In this document: one piece after another, positions 43,722 to 52,470 of the stretch
How positions within the stretch are numbered: the first letter of the stretch is position 1
How the letters are laid out: each line of letters starts with the position of its first letter
Source: Bacteroidales bacterium
GTDB taxonomy: Bacteria; Bacteroidota; Bacteroidia; Bacteroidales; UBA932
NCBI GenBank assembly: GCA_017465225.1
Contig: JAFTWQ010000034.1
Location: 16,465-80,464, forward strand
Length of the DNA stretch: 64,000 nt
Direction of reading: 5' to 3'
Made by a program: the position numbers and the translations under genes
The notes under the pieces: model-generated
The model's input: the letters and a program-made list of their open reading frames with translations, nothing else
Database searches by the model: none
What the model was told of the DNA's origin: nothing

Positions 43722-46700
43722 ATGAAAAAACTTATCATTTCGCTGCAACTAGCGGCATTCTTGATGATCCCGACAGGAATGTTCACTGCCTTCGCTGCTG
43801 ACGATATGTCAGGAGTGCAAAAGATTCAGGCTCAGACACATGCAGTCAGAGGTGTCATCACTGACGCCAATGGCCCTGTAGCCGGAGTCAACATCATCGT
43901 AAAAGGCACTACAAACGGTGCCATCTCAAACGGAACCGGAGCATATCTCCTTCAGAATGTTCCCGTAGGTTCAGTACTTCAGTTCACTTTCATCGGTTAC
44001 AAGACTCAGGAGGTCACAGTCGGAGCTCAGGAAGTGATCAACGTATTCATGGAAGAAGACACCAATCTTCTTGAAGAACTTGTCGTTATCGGTTATGGTG
44101 CTGTCAAGAAGAGCGACCTTACCGGATCAGTATCATCAGTAAGCGAAGAGCAGATGACAAAATCTGCTACAAGCGACCCTCTTCAGGCAATCCAGGGACG
44201 TGCAGCCGGTGTTCAGATCATTTCTGCAACTGGTTCACCTTCTGCAACTGCCGAGATCAAGATCCGTGGTACAGGTTCACCTAACGGTACGACTCCTCTC
44301 TTCGTTGTAGACGGATTCCCAATGAATGACATCGACCATCTGTCACCAAACGACATCTCATCACTCGAGATCCTGAAAGATGCTTCTGCCTGCGCGATCT
44401 ACGGTTCTCGTGGAGCGAACGGTGTGGTTCTCATCACTACAAAGAAGGCTGTTGCCGGCAAGATCAGAGTAAAGGTTACAGCAGAGTACGGTATCGAGAA
44501 TCTTCCTACAAGACCTGACATGCTCAATGCACAGCAGTATGCAGAGATGACCAACAAGGCTCTTGCAAACTCAGGAAAGGATCCTAGATATTCAAATCCA
44601 TCAAGCCTTCAGAACACAGATTGGTTCGACGAAGTAATGAGAGTAGGACGCTACCAGAACTACAGTGCATCGCTTTCAGGCGGATCAGACAAGATCAGCA
44701 CAATGTTCTCTACCAACTACTTCCGTAGAGACGGTACTGTCCAGAAGACAAACTTCGACAGACTCAACTTCACTCAGAACACTACTTTCAATGTTGCCAA
44801 GTTCCTCAAGCTTACTGCTTCATTCCAGGGTTCGTTCTCAAGATCAAACACTCTCGGCGCAAACGGAACAAACAACAACACCATCTTCCTTTCATCACTG
44901 ATCGCACCTCCTGATGTACCAGTATGGAACGATGCTACAAACTACTATTCAGGTATCGAGGCATTCCGTCTCGCAAACCCTGCAGGTGTAATCGCGCGTA
45001 ACAACAGTTCTTCTACTAGAACAAACCTCGTAGCGAACTTCAGCGCTGACTTTAAGATCCTTCCTTCACTCACATTCACATCAAGATACGGTTATCGTTG
45101 GAATGTAGGTCTTGGACGCAACTACGATCCTAAGTACTATGAGACTCAGAGTATCTCTAGCCCAAGAGACGGCATCTCACGCAGCACAAACAGAACTACA
45201 GACTGGACATGGGAGAACATGCTCACATTCCACAAGGAGTGGGGCGTACACGACCTTACAGTACTCGGAGCTGTTTCAGCTCGTGAATTCGCTTCTGAAA
45301 ACTGGAGCGCAAGCAAGAACAGTCTTCCTAACTCATCGGAGATCTATCACTACTTCAATGCTGCATCAGAGAACCCTCAGGCAAGCGGCAGCGCATCAGA
45401 GCTCGCAATGCTGTCTTACCTCGGACGTATCAACTACAATCTCTATGACAGATATCTCCTTACTGTTTCAATGCGTGCTGACGGTTCGTCAAGATTCCTC
45501 AAGCATAACCGCTGGGGTTACTTCCCTTCAGGTGCATTTGCATGGAAGCTTTCAGAGGAGCCATTCTTCAGAAACTGGGACCAGGACGTTGTCAACAACG
45601 TAAAGGTCAGACTCGGTTGGGGTCAGATCGGTAACGAGCGCATCAGCAGCTACTATCCATACCTTACAGGTGTAAGTCAGCAGCAGTACTATACAATCGG
45701 AACAGGTCAGGTACGTACAAACGGTTCAAGACCTAGCGGTATCGGTAACCCAGACGTAATGTGGGAGACCTCAGAGCAGTTCAACGTCGGACTCGACCTC
45801 GCATTCTTCACTGACAGACTTTCTGTTACTGCAGACTACTTCATCAGAAAGACTGACAACATTCTCCTCAGCCAGTCTATTCCTCGTACATCTGGTTTCG
45901 GAAGCATGACAAGAAATGTCGGCGGTATGTCAAACAAGGGTCTTGAGCTCACAATAGGCTGGAAAGACGATGTAGGAGAATTCTCATACAGCATCGACGG
46001 TAATGTTTCATTCATCAAGAATGAGGTAACCAACCTCGGTACATCTACCAACCTCAGCGGCTCGTTCGCATATGACTATGCCCTCATCGACTTCCAGGGT
46101 AAGTTCCCAGGCGTTATCCGCTCTGAAGTAGGTATGCCATACAACTGTTTCTATGGATATATCTTTGACGGTATCTTCCAGGATCAGGCTCAGATAGACA
46201 ATTATGTCAAGGACGGCAAGCCGATCATGCCTAACGCAAAGCCAGGTGACTCTATCTTCAAGGATCTCAACGATAACGGAAAGATCGACACCGGAGATAT
46301 GACTTTCATCGGTAACCCTCATCCAAAGGCTATCTATGGTCTTTCATTCAATGCAGAATACAAGGGCTTCGACCTCAACCTCCTTTTCCAGGGTGTTGCA
46401 GGAAACGATGTATTCAATGCTTCAAAGTTCTACTTCGAAAAGTTCGATGGTTCTCAGAACGTATTCGCATCTTCTTACATGACAGGATGGGACGGAAAGG
46501 GTTCTACAAACTCAGTTCCTATCATGCTTGACGGCGTATCAGAGAAATCACGTAACGAAAACAACTGGAGACAGTCTACAATGTACATCGAGGACGGTTC
46601 ATACTTCCGTCTCAAGAACATCCAGCTCGGTTATACATTCAAGCCAAGGATCCAGTCATTCACCCCATCAATCAGAGTGTATCTCGCTGCTCAGAACCTG

Positions 46701-46814
46701 CTTACTATCACCAAGTACAGCGGAGTTGACCCTGAGATTCCTGACAATGGAGTTGACCGCGGACAGTATCCGCAGCCTAGAACATTCATGGTTGGTGCAA
46801 ACATTAACTTCTAA
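43722..46814 (+). CDS. SusC/RagA-family TonB-dependent transporter
   Basis: 1030 residues: signal peptide (MKKLIISLQLAAFLMIPTG), an N-terminal stretch, carboxypeptidase-D regulatory-like domain about 42-118 (VRGVITDANGPVAGVNIIV), TonB/plug region LLEELVVIGYGAVKKSDLTG, plug motifs IRGTGSPNGTTPLFVVDGF and IYGSRGANGVVLITTKK, and a beta-barrel ending FMVGANINF. It carries oligosaccharides through the outer membrane and pairs with the SusD encoded 14 nt downstream. Its codon use is biased towards a small set of codons, as expected for a highly expressed gene. Confidence 0.95.
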   Translation: MKKLIISLQLAAFLMIPTGMFTAFAADDMSGVQKIQAQTHAVRGVITDANGPVAGVNIIVKGTTNGAISNGTGAYLLQNVPVGSVLQFTFIGYKTQEVTVGAQEVINVFMEEDTNLLEELVVIGYGAVKKSDLTGSVSSVSEEQMTKSATSDPLQAIQGRAAGVQIISATGSPSATAEIKIRGTGSPNGTTPLFVVDGFPMNDIDHLSPNDISSLEILKDASACAIYGSRGANGVVLITTKKAVAGKIRVKVTAEYGIENLPTRPDMLNAQQYAEMTNKALANSGKDPRYSNPSSLQNTDWFDEVMRVGRYQNYSASLSGGSDKISTMFSTNYFRRDGTVQKTNFDRLNFTQNTTFNVAKFLKLTASFQGSFSRSNTLGANGTNNNTIFLSSLIAPPDVPVWNDATNYYSGIEAFRLANPAGVIARNNSSSTRTNLVANFSADFKILPSLTFTSRYGYRWNVGLGRNYDPKYYETQSISSPRDGISRSTNRTTDWTWENMLTFHKEWGVHDLTVLGAVSAREFASENWSASKNSLPNSSEIYHYFNAASENPQASGSASELAMLSYLGRINYNLYDRYLLTVSMRADGSSRFLKHNRWGYFPSGAFAWKLSEEPFFRNWDQDVVNNVKVRLGWGQIGNERISSYYPYLTGVSQQQYYTIGTGQVRTNGSRPSGIGNPDVMWETSEQFNVGLDLAFFTDRLSVTADYFIRKTDNILLSQSIPRTSGFGSMTRNVGGMSNKGLELTIGWKDDVGEFSYSIDGNVSFIKNEVTNLGTSTNLSGSFAYDYALIDFQGKFPGVIRSEVGMPYNCFYGYIFDGIFQDQAQIDNYVKDGKPIMPNAKPGDSIFKDLNDNGKIDTGDMTFIGNPHPKAIYGLSFNAEYKGFDLNLLFQGVAGNDVFNASKFYFEKFDGSQNVFASSYMTGWDGKGSTNSVPIMLDGVSEKSRNENNWRQSTMYIEDGSYFRLKNIQLGYTFKPRIQSFTPSIRVYLAAQNLLTITKYSGVDPEIPDNGVDRGQYPQPRTFMVGANINF

Positions 46815-46828
46815 TTCTGGACTTTGTT

Positions 46829-48460
46829 ATGAAACTCAATAGATTATTCATTCTCAGCGCATCAGTCCTGATGCTGAGCGCATGTGAAGGCTTCCTTGAC
46901 AAGACACCTCTTGTCCAGATGGGAGCAGAGACATACTACTCAAACGAAGACGAACTCAATGCTGCAGCCCTCGGCACATACGCCGTAATGCAGAATGAGA
47001 CATACCAGCTCGGACGCTTCATGGTCTGGGGTGACGTATGTTCGGACGACGCTGACCTTGGAAACAACAAGTCAGACGCATACAACTGGTTCGGAGGCAA
47101 CTGTCTTGCAATGCAGGATTTCTCAATGCTTCCTACAAACGGTCAGGCAACCGGTCACTGGAACCAGGGCTGGACGATGATCAATGCAGCTACTCAGCTT
47201 ATCGAAAACGGCAAGGACAAGAACGACATCCCTAACAAGGATCGCTATGTAGGTGAGGGATATTTCCTTCGCGCTTACGCATACTTCAACCTCCTTACTC
47301 AGTATGCTGATGCAGGCGGACAGTGGGGGCTTCCTATCGTAGACCATATCCTTACTTATGATGAGTACTATATGCCTAGAGCAACCTTGGCTGACACTTG
47401 GACTCATATCGAGAACGACCTCAAGAAGGCTGCCGAGCTTCTTCCTGAAAAGTGGGATGGCGCCAACATCGGTCGCGCAACAAAGGGTGCTGCAATGTCA
47501 CTCCTCGGAAAGTCTTATATCTACCAGAGCAAGTGGCAGAATGCTTATGACATTCTTCAGGATGTTGAAGAAGCTGGATGGTACAAGCTTGAGCCAAAAT
47601 TTGCTGACGTATTCGCTCTCTCACATGAGAACGGTATCGAGAGCATCTTCGAAATCCAGCATAGCGTTTCAGGTACAGGTTGGTCTGACAGCAACGAGGG
47701 ATCTATCCTTGTATTCTACAACCACGACGCAGGTATCAAGCAGACAGATATCGACGCCGGCTTCGTTGGAGCTGACGAGAAGGTATCGGAGAAGTGCGAG
47801 ACAGGTTGGTCAATGCACTGCCCTACCGATGACCTCATCAACGCATTCGAGCCTGGCGACCCACGCCTCGGAGCGACAGTGATAGCACCTAACGAGTTCT
47901 ACGACGGTCACATCCACTACAACCTCGGATCTAACAACGGTTATCAGCCTAAGAAGTTCTACACCAATTTCGCTGACCGATTCGCAGGTGACGAGTCAGA
48001 CCTTCCAACCAACATCATCGTAATCCGTTATGCAGATGTACTTCTCTTCCTTGCTGAGGCAGCAAACGAGCTTGGCAAGTCAGGCGAGGCACTTGCTTAC
48101 CTCGAGCAGGTACGTGGACGTGCAAGAAGCAATTCTGACGACCCTACAGTACTTCCTAAGGTAACTACCACTAACAAGGATGAACTTCGCGAAGCTATCT
48201 GGCATGAGCGTCGTGTAGAGCTCGCCCTCGAGTATCACAGAACATTCGACCTCGTTCGTCAGGGACGTTTCGGAAAGGTCATGAAGGCTTACTACCAGAA
48301 GTACAAGGATGTTGAAATCGAGCATCCTAACATGCCTGGCGTAATCTACAAGACAAACAAGGGAAAGAACTTCGTTGAAGGCAAGAACGAATATTGTCCT
48401 CTTCCACAGAAAGCTATCGATGATTCTAGAGGAAGCGTAGTTCAGAACAGCGGTTATTAA
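46829..48460 (+). CDS. SusD/RagB-family outer-membrane lipoprotein
   Basis: 543 residues with lipoprotein signal peptide (LMLSACEGFLDKTPL, Cys near 19). N-terminal TPR-like helices include YVGEGYFLRAYAYFNLL, the SusD hallmark, and ATKGAAMSLLGKSYIYQSKW; the C-terminal part has VIRYADVLLFLAEAANELG and EAIWHERRVELALEYHRTFDL, ending YCPLPQKAIDDS. It binds the glycan over the SusC barrel. It is 12 nt before the first beta-helix gene. Confidence 0.95.
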   Translation: MKLNRLFILSASVLMLSACEGFLDKTPLVQMGAETYYSNEDELNAAALGTYAVMQNETYQLGRFMVWGDVCSDDADLGNNKSDAYNWFGGNCLAMQDFSMLPTNGQATGHWNQGWTMINAATQLIENGKDKNDIPNKDRYVGEGYFLRAYAYFNLLTQYADAGGQWGLPIVDHILTYDEYYMPRATLADTWTHIENDLKKAAELLPEKWDGANIGRATKGAAMSLLGKSYIYQSKWQNAYDILQDVEEAGWYKLEPKFADVFALSHENGIESIFEIQHSVSGTGWSDSNEGSILVFYNHDAGIKQTDIDAGFVGADEKVSEKCETGWSMHCPTDDLINAFEPGDPRLGATVIAPNEFYDGHIHYNLGSNNGYQPKKFYTNFADRFAGDESDLPTNIIVIRYADVLLFLAEAANELGKSGEALAYLEQVRGRARSNSDDPTVLPKVTTTNKDELREAIWHERRVELALEYHRTFDLVRQGRFGKVMKAYYQKYKDVEIEHPNMPGVIYKTNKGKNFVEGKNEYCPLPQKAIDDSRGSVVQNSGY

Positions 48461-48472
48461 TATCCTGAAACT

Positions 48473-50434
48473 ATGAAACGACTTTTATCAATATTAGCCG
48501 TTCTGCTGGCCGTCACAACCGTGACGGCTCAGCAGAAGACTTACTTTGTCTCACCTGACGGCAACGATGCAGCCGATGGACTGTCGGTTGCCACAGCATG
48601 GAAATCGCTTGACAAGGTCAACAGCGTTGAATTCCAACCTGGAGACAAGATTCTGTTTGAGTCAGGCAAGACATGGTACGGCCAGCTGTACATGAAGGGT
48701 TCCGGCTCTGAAGGACAGCCGATCACCATTTCTTCATATGGTGGCAAATGCCGCCCTGTCATCAATATCGGAAGAGCTGAAGGCGCGGGAATCCGTATTC
48801 ACAACCAGTCTTGGTGGACCGTAGAGAATATGGAAGTAACGAGTGGAGCTGCTCCTGAGCTTGGTATAGGACGTCAGGGAATCGTCATTACCGCTTCCGA
48901 AGCCGGAAAGGATTTCAGCCATTTCATAGTAAGGAACTGCTACATTCACGACATCTGGGGTCAGATGGGAGGAAATACAGAGTATGTTGGCTATTACAGC
49001 TGCGGTATTCTTGTCCGCGTAATGAGAGACAGAGAGCGCCAGCGTCAGCCTGGATATACTCCTCCTACCATGAACGATGTACTCATCGAAGGCAACCGTA
49101 TCGAAAGATTCGACAAATGCGGTATCATCAGCTGGGGTCCTAGAAACAACGTGGTTGTCCGCAAGAACTACATGGACAATCTCGGCGGAGACGGTATTTT
49201 CGTCAACGGTCCTTACAGAGGTCTTATCGAGTTTAATGAAATCCGCCGCTCATGCATGCGTTCAGGATACCTTGATCTCCCAGGCGGAGAGAACTGGTGG
49301 CCTCACACTGCTGCATGCTGGATCCAGAACACTGAAGAGACAATCATGCAGTTCAACGAAGTATATGATACAGGACGTGAACCAAAGAACGGCGACGGTT
49401 TCGCATATGACTTCGACTTCAACTGCAAGAGATGTATCGCTCAGTACAATTACAGCAAGAACAACAACGGTTTCATGCTGCTCATGTACAACATCTTCGA
49501 GAATGTAAGCCGCTACAACATCAGTGAGAATGACCGTACTCACCTTATCCAGATGCAGGGAAGCCTGACTAAGGACAAGAACGTATTCTACAACAATGTA
49601 TTCTACGTTGACTACGGCACATCAGACCTGGACTACTTCAGAGGCAGTCCTGAAAACAGCATCGACGATATCGGAGCATTGTTCTACAACAATATCTTCT
49701 ATGCTACAGGACAGGGACGTTTCCGTACGGTCTATACAGACGGTGACCCTATGGTTCGTAATTTTGACGAAGTAAGCAAGCCGAATATTCCTGCTGGCTC
49801 TATCTTCCTTCACAACTGTTTCTTCGGTCCATGGAAGAATGGTCTTCCTGACGATCCTGAAGCACTCGTGGCTGACCCTAAGTTTGTCGCTCCTGGTACT
49901 GGCGGATCTGGTCTGAACACGCTTGAAGGCTATCACCTCCGTGCCGATTCTCCTTGTATCAACACAGGTATGTATGTACCGCTCAACGGCGGCCGTGACT
50001 TCTTCGGCAATCCGGTGAATGACGGGCATCCTGACTTCGGTGCTTTCGAATACCTTGGATCAGGCGTATTTGCTGATGAGGCAGCAGAAGCACAGAAAGA
50101 CAAGGATGCAACAGATGCTTCTACAGTAGCATGGACAAGATGGATGTTCCCTGCAGAAATCTATGTTGATTCGCCGGAGGATGTAAAGATTGCACTTCGC
50201 GAGGCAATAGATTCTCAGGTAACAGGAACAGTAACTTATACAAATCACAAGAATTCAAAGCCGGTAACCGTAAGCCTCGACAAGCTTAAGGACAGAAGCC
50301 TTATCGCTCTTGACAAGCTCAACGCAGACAAGGAGACTCTTCTCAAGTCCAAGATCTCAGTGAAGATCCAGAGAGGTCGCTTTACAGAGGAATGGGAGAT
50401 CCCATTTGCTGAAAGACCGGTAAGAAGAAGATAA
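48473..50434 (+). CDS. Secreted right-handed beta-helix protein, copy 1
   Basis: 653 residues; signal peptide ending VTAQQ. The start KTYFVSPDGNDAADGLS, then AWKSLDKVNSVEFQPGDKIL, are the cap of right-handed parallel beta-helix enzymes, and many NxxIExNRIERxxxxGI-type turns follow (VLIEGNRIERFDKCGI, IAQYNYSKNNNGFMLL). The helix ends with SPCINTGMYVPLNGGRDFFG and FGAFEYLG; a C-terminal beta domain of about 110 residues follows. Beta-helix families include polysaccharide lyases and GH28/GH110-like hydrolases; the exact family and substrate are not recognised. A paralogue of equal length follows 46 nt downstream. Confidence 0.75.
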   Translation: MKRLLSILAVLLAVTTVTAQQKTYFVSPDGNDAADGLSVATAWKSLDKVNSVEFQPGDKILFESGKTWYGQLYMKGSGSEGQPITISSYGGKCRPVINIGRAEGAGIRIHNQSWWTVENMEVTSGAAPELGIGRQGIVITASEAGKDFSHFIVRNCYIHDIWGQMGGNTEYVGYYSCGILVRVMRDRERQRQPGYTPPTMNDVLIEGNRIERFDKCGIISWGPRNNVVVRKNYMDNLGGDGIFVNGPYRGLIEFNEIRRSCMRSGYLDLPGGENWWPHTAACWIQNTEETIMQFNEVYDTGREPKNGDGFAYDFDFNCKRCIAQYNYSKNNNGFMLLMYNIFENVSRYNISENDRTHLIQMQGSLTKDKNVFYNNVFYVDYGTSDLDYFRGSPENSIDDIGALFYNNIFYATGQGRFRTVYTDGDPMVRNFDEVSKPNIPAGSIFLHNCFFGPWKNGLPDDPEALVADPKFVAPGTGGSGLNTLEGYHLRADSPCINTGMYVPLNGGRDFFGNPVNDGHPDFGAFEYLGSGVFADEAAEAQKDKDATDASTVAWTRWMFPAEIYVDSPEDVKIALREAIDSQVTGTVTYTNHKNSKPVTVSLDKLKDRSLIALDKLNADKETLLKSKISVKIQRGRFTEEWEIPFAERPVRRR

Positions 50435-50480
50435 TTTATTATTAAAGGATTGACAGGTATCCTATAAAAAACAAGACAAC

Positions 50481-52445
50481 ATGAAAAGAATCGCAATATT
50501 TTTGATGGCTCTGTTCAGCACAATATGGTTGTCAGCTGGACCGAAGACCTATTTCGTTTCACCAGACGGAAACGACAATGCCACAGGCCTTTCAGTCAAG
50601 GATGCCTGGAAATCTCTTGACAAGATCAGCAGTACCGAATTCCAGCCGGGTGACCAGATCCTGCTGGAATCCGGAGCTGTCTGGCACGGTCAGCTGAATC
50701 TTAAGGGTTCAGGAACACCTGAACAGCCTATCATCCTCTCGTCTTTCGGAGGAAAGAAGCTGCCTGTCATCAATATCGGCAAAGCAGAAGGTGCCGGAAT
50801 TCTTCTGCACAATCAGGGAGGCTGGGAAATCAGCAATATTGAAATTACCAGTTCTGCTGCCCCTGAACTTGGCGTAACAAGACAGGGAATATATGTAAAA
50901 GTCGATGGAGAAGGACTCAATCTCGAGCACATCGTGATCAAGGACTGCTTCATCCATGACATCTGGGGACAAATGGGGAGCGTAAGAGAAAGGAGTTCTG
51001 CCATTCTTGTAAGCTGTTCAGGCCCTAGAGTACCACGTGGAGAGACATCTACATTTGTAAGACCTACTCTCAGCAACATCCTTATCGAAGGAAACAGAAT
51101 AGAAAGAGTTGACAAGACAGGCATCGTCACTAACGGAGTAAGAAACGGAGTGAAGGTGCGCAGAAATTACATGGACAATCTCGGAGGAGACGGTATCATT
51201 GTCAGCGGTGCATACCGCGGACTCATCGAGTTCAATGAAATCCACCGTTCATGCCTCCGTTCAGGATATCTCGATCTCCCAGGAGATGAGAACTGGTGGC
51301 CTCACACTGCCGCATGCTGGATCATCCGCTGCGAAGAGACAATCATGCAGTTCAACGAAGTATACGATACAGGCCGTGAGCCAAAGAACGGAGATGGATT
51401 CGCATACGACTTCGACTTCTACTGCAAGCGCTGCATCGCTCAGTACAATTACAGCAAGGACAACCACGGATTCCTGCTTCTCATGTACGATATCTTTGAG
51501 AATGTAGCAAGATACAATATAAGCCAGAACGACAAGACACATCTCGTACAGATGCAGGGAAGCCTAATGGAGGACAACAACATGCTCTACAACAATGTAT
51601 TCTATGTCGATCACGGTACACTTGACCTTGACTTCTTCAGAGGCGATTTCCCTGAATCAGCAAAGGACATAAACAAGCTTGGAGCACACTTCTACAACAA
51701 CATATTCTATGCAACAGGACAGGGCCGCTTCAGGACGGCTTATTCATTGGGCGAGACAATGGTCAGGACATTCGACGAAGTGAGCAGACCGGATCTTCCA
51801 GCTGGCTCAATCTTCCTCAACAACTGCTATTACGGTCCTTGGAAGAACGGTCTTCCTGATGATCCTAAGGCTATCGTAGCGGATCCTAAGTTCGTAGCAG
51901 CTGGATCAGGAGGATATGGTCTGTGCTCATTGGAGGGCTATATACTTCAGAGTGATTCGCCTTGTATCAACACAGGTATGTATATGCCTGAAAACGGCAG
52001 AAGAGACTTCTTCGGCAATGCTGTTGAAGACGGAAAGACTGACATCGGAGCATTCGAATTCGTCGGCTCAGGTTCATTCGGAGACAAGACCAAAGAAGCT
52101 CAGATGGATCAGGATGCACGTGACGCATCGACTGTAGCATGGAGCAAATGGTCATTCCCTCTCGGAATAGTTCCTGATGACAGCCAGACTGCAAGCATCA
52201 GACTTCAGGAGCCTATCGAAACAGGAGTAAGCGGCACCATCACATGGGTAAATCCTAAGAATTCAAAGACTGTCGTACTCCCTGTAGAGAAAGTAGCTGG
52301 TCAGGGTACCATCGCAATGAAGCTTAAGGCTGACAGAGAGACCCTTCTCGGTACTACACTCAAGGTACAGCTCAAGAAAGGAAGATTTGTTGAGGAATTC
52401 GAGATTCCGTTCACAGACAAGCCTGGAAAGAGACAGGGTCAGTAA
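50481..52445 (+). CDS. Secreted right-handed beta-helix protein, copy 2
   Basis: 654 residues, close paralogue of the preceding gene over its full length, for example ENWWPHTAACWI, DTGREPKNGDGFAYDFDF, CKRCIAQYNYSKDN and YNNIFYATGQGRFRT are shared or nearly so. The signal peptide is MKRIAIFLMALFSTIWLSA. The main differences are in a loop near residue 165-195, where copy 1 has GGNTEYVGYYSCGI and copy 2 has GSVRERSSAILVS, and in the C-terminal beta domain. This indicates tandem duplication followed by divergence near a probable substrate cleft. Function is as uncertain as for copy 1. Confidence 0.75.
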   Translation: MKRIAIFLMALFSTIWLSAGPKTYFVSPDGNDNATGLSVKDAWKSLDKISSTEFQPGDQILLESGAVWHGQLNLKGSGTPEQPIILSSFGGKKLPVINIGKAEGAGILLHNQGGWEISNIEITSSAAPELGVTRQGIYVKVDGEGLNLEHIVIKDCFIHDIWGQMGSVRERSSAILVSCSGPRVPRGETSTFVRPTLSNILIEGNRIERVDKTGIVTNGVRNGVKVRRNYMDNLGGDGIIVSGAYRGLIEFNEIHRSCLRSGYLDLPGDENWWPHTAACWIIRCEETIMQFNEVYDTGREPKNGDGFAYDFDFYCKRCIAQYNYSKDNHGFLLLMYDIFENVARYNISQNDKTHLVQMQGSLMEDNNMLYNNVFYVDHGTLDLDFFRGDFPESAKDINKLGAHFYNNIFYATGQGRFRTAYSLGETMVRTFDEVSRPDLPAGSIFLNNCYYGPWKNGLPDDPKAIVADPKFVAAGSGGYGLCSLEGYILQSDSPCINTGMYMPENGRRDFFGNAVEDGKTDIGAFEFVGSGSFGDKTKEAQMDQDARDASTVAWSKWSFPLGIVPDDSQTASIRLQEPIETGVSGTITWVNPKNSKTVVLPVEKVAGQGTIAMKLKADRETLLGTTLKVQLKKGRFVEEFEIPFTDKPGKRQGQ

Positions 52446-52470
52446 TCTATTTACACTTAAAAGAACTTTC

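Noticed and set aside
52387-52470. N-terminal extension of the GH43/GH50-like protein
   Set aside because: It overlaps the end of the beta-helix gene and would bury the signal peptide; ATG 52471 directly opens a good signal peptide.
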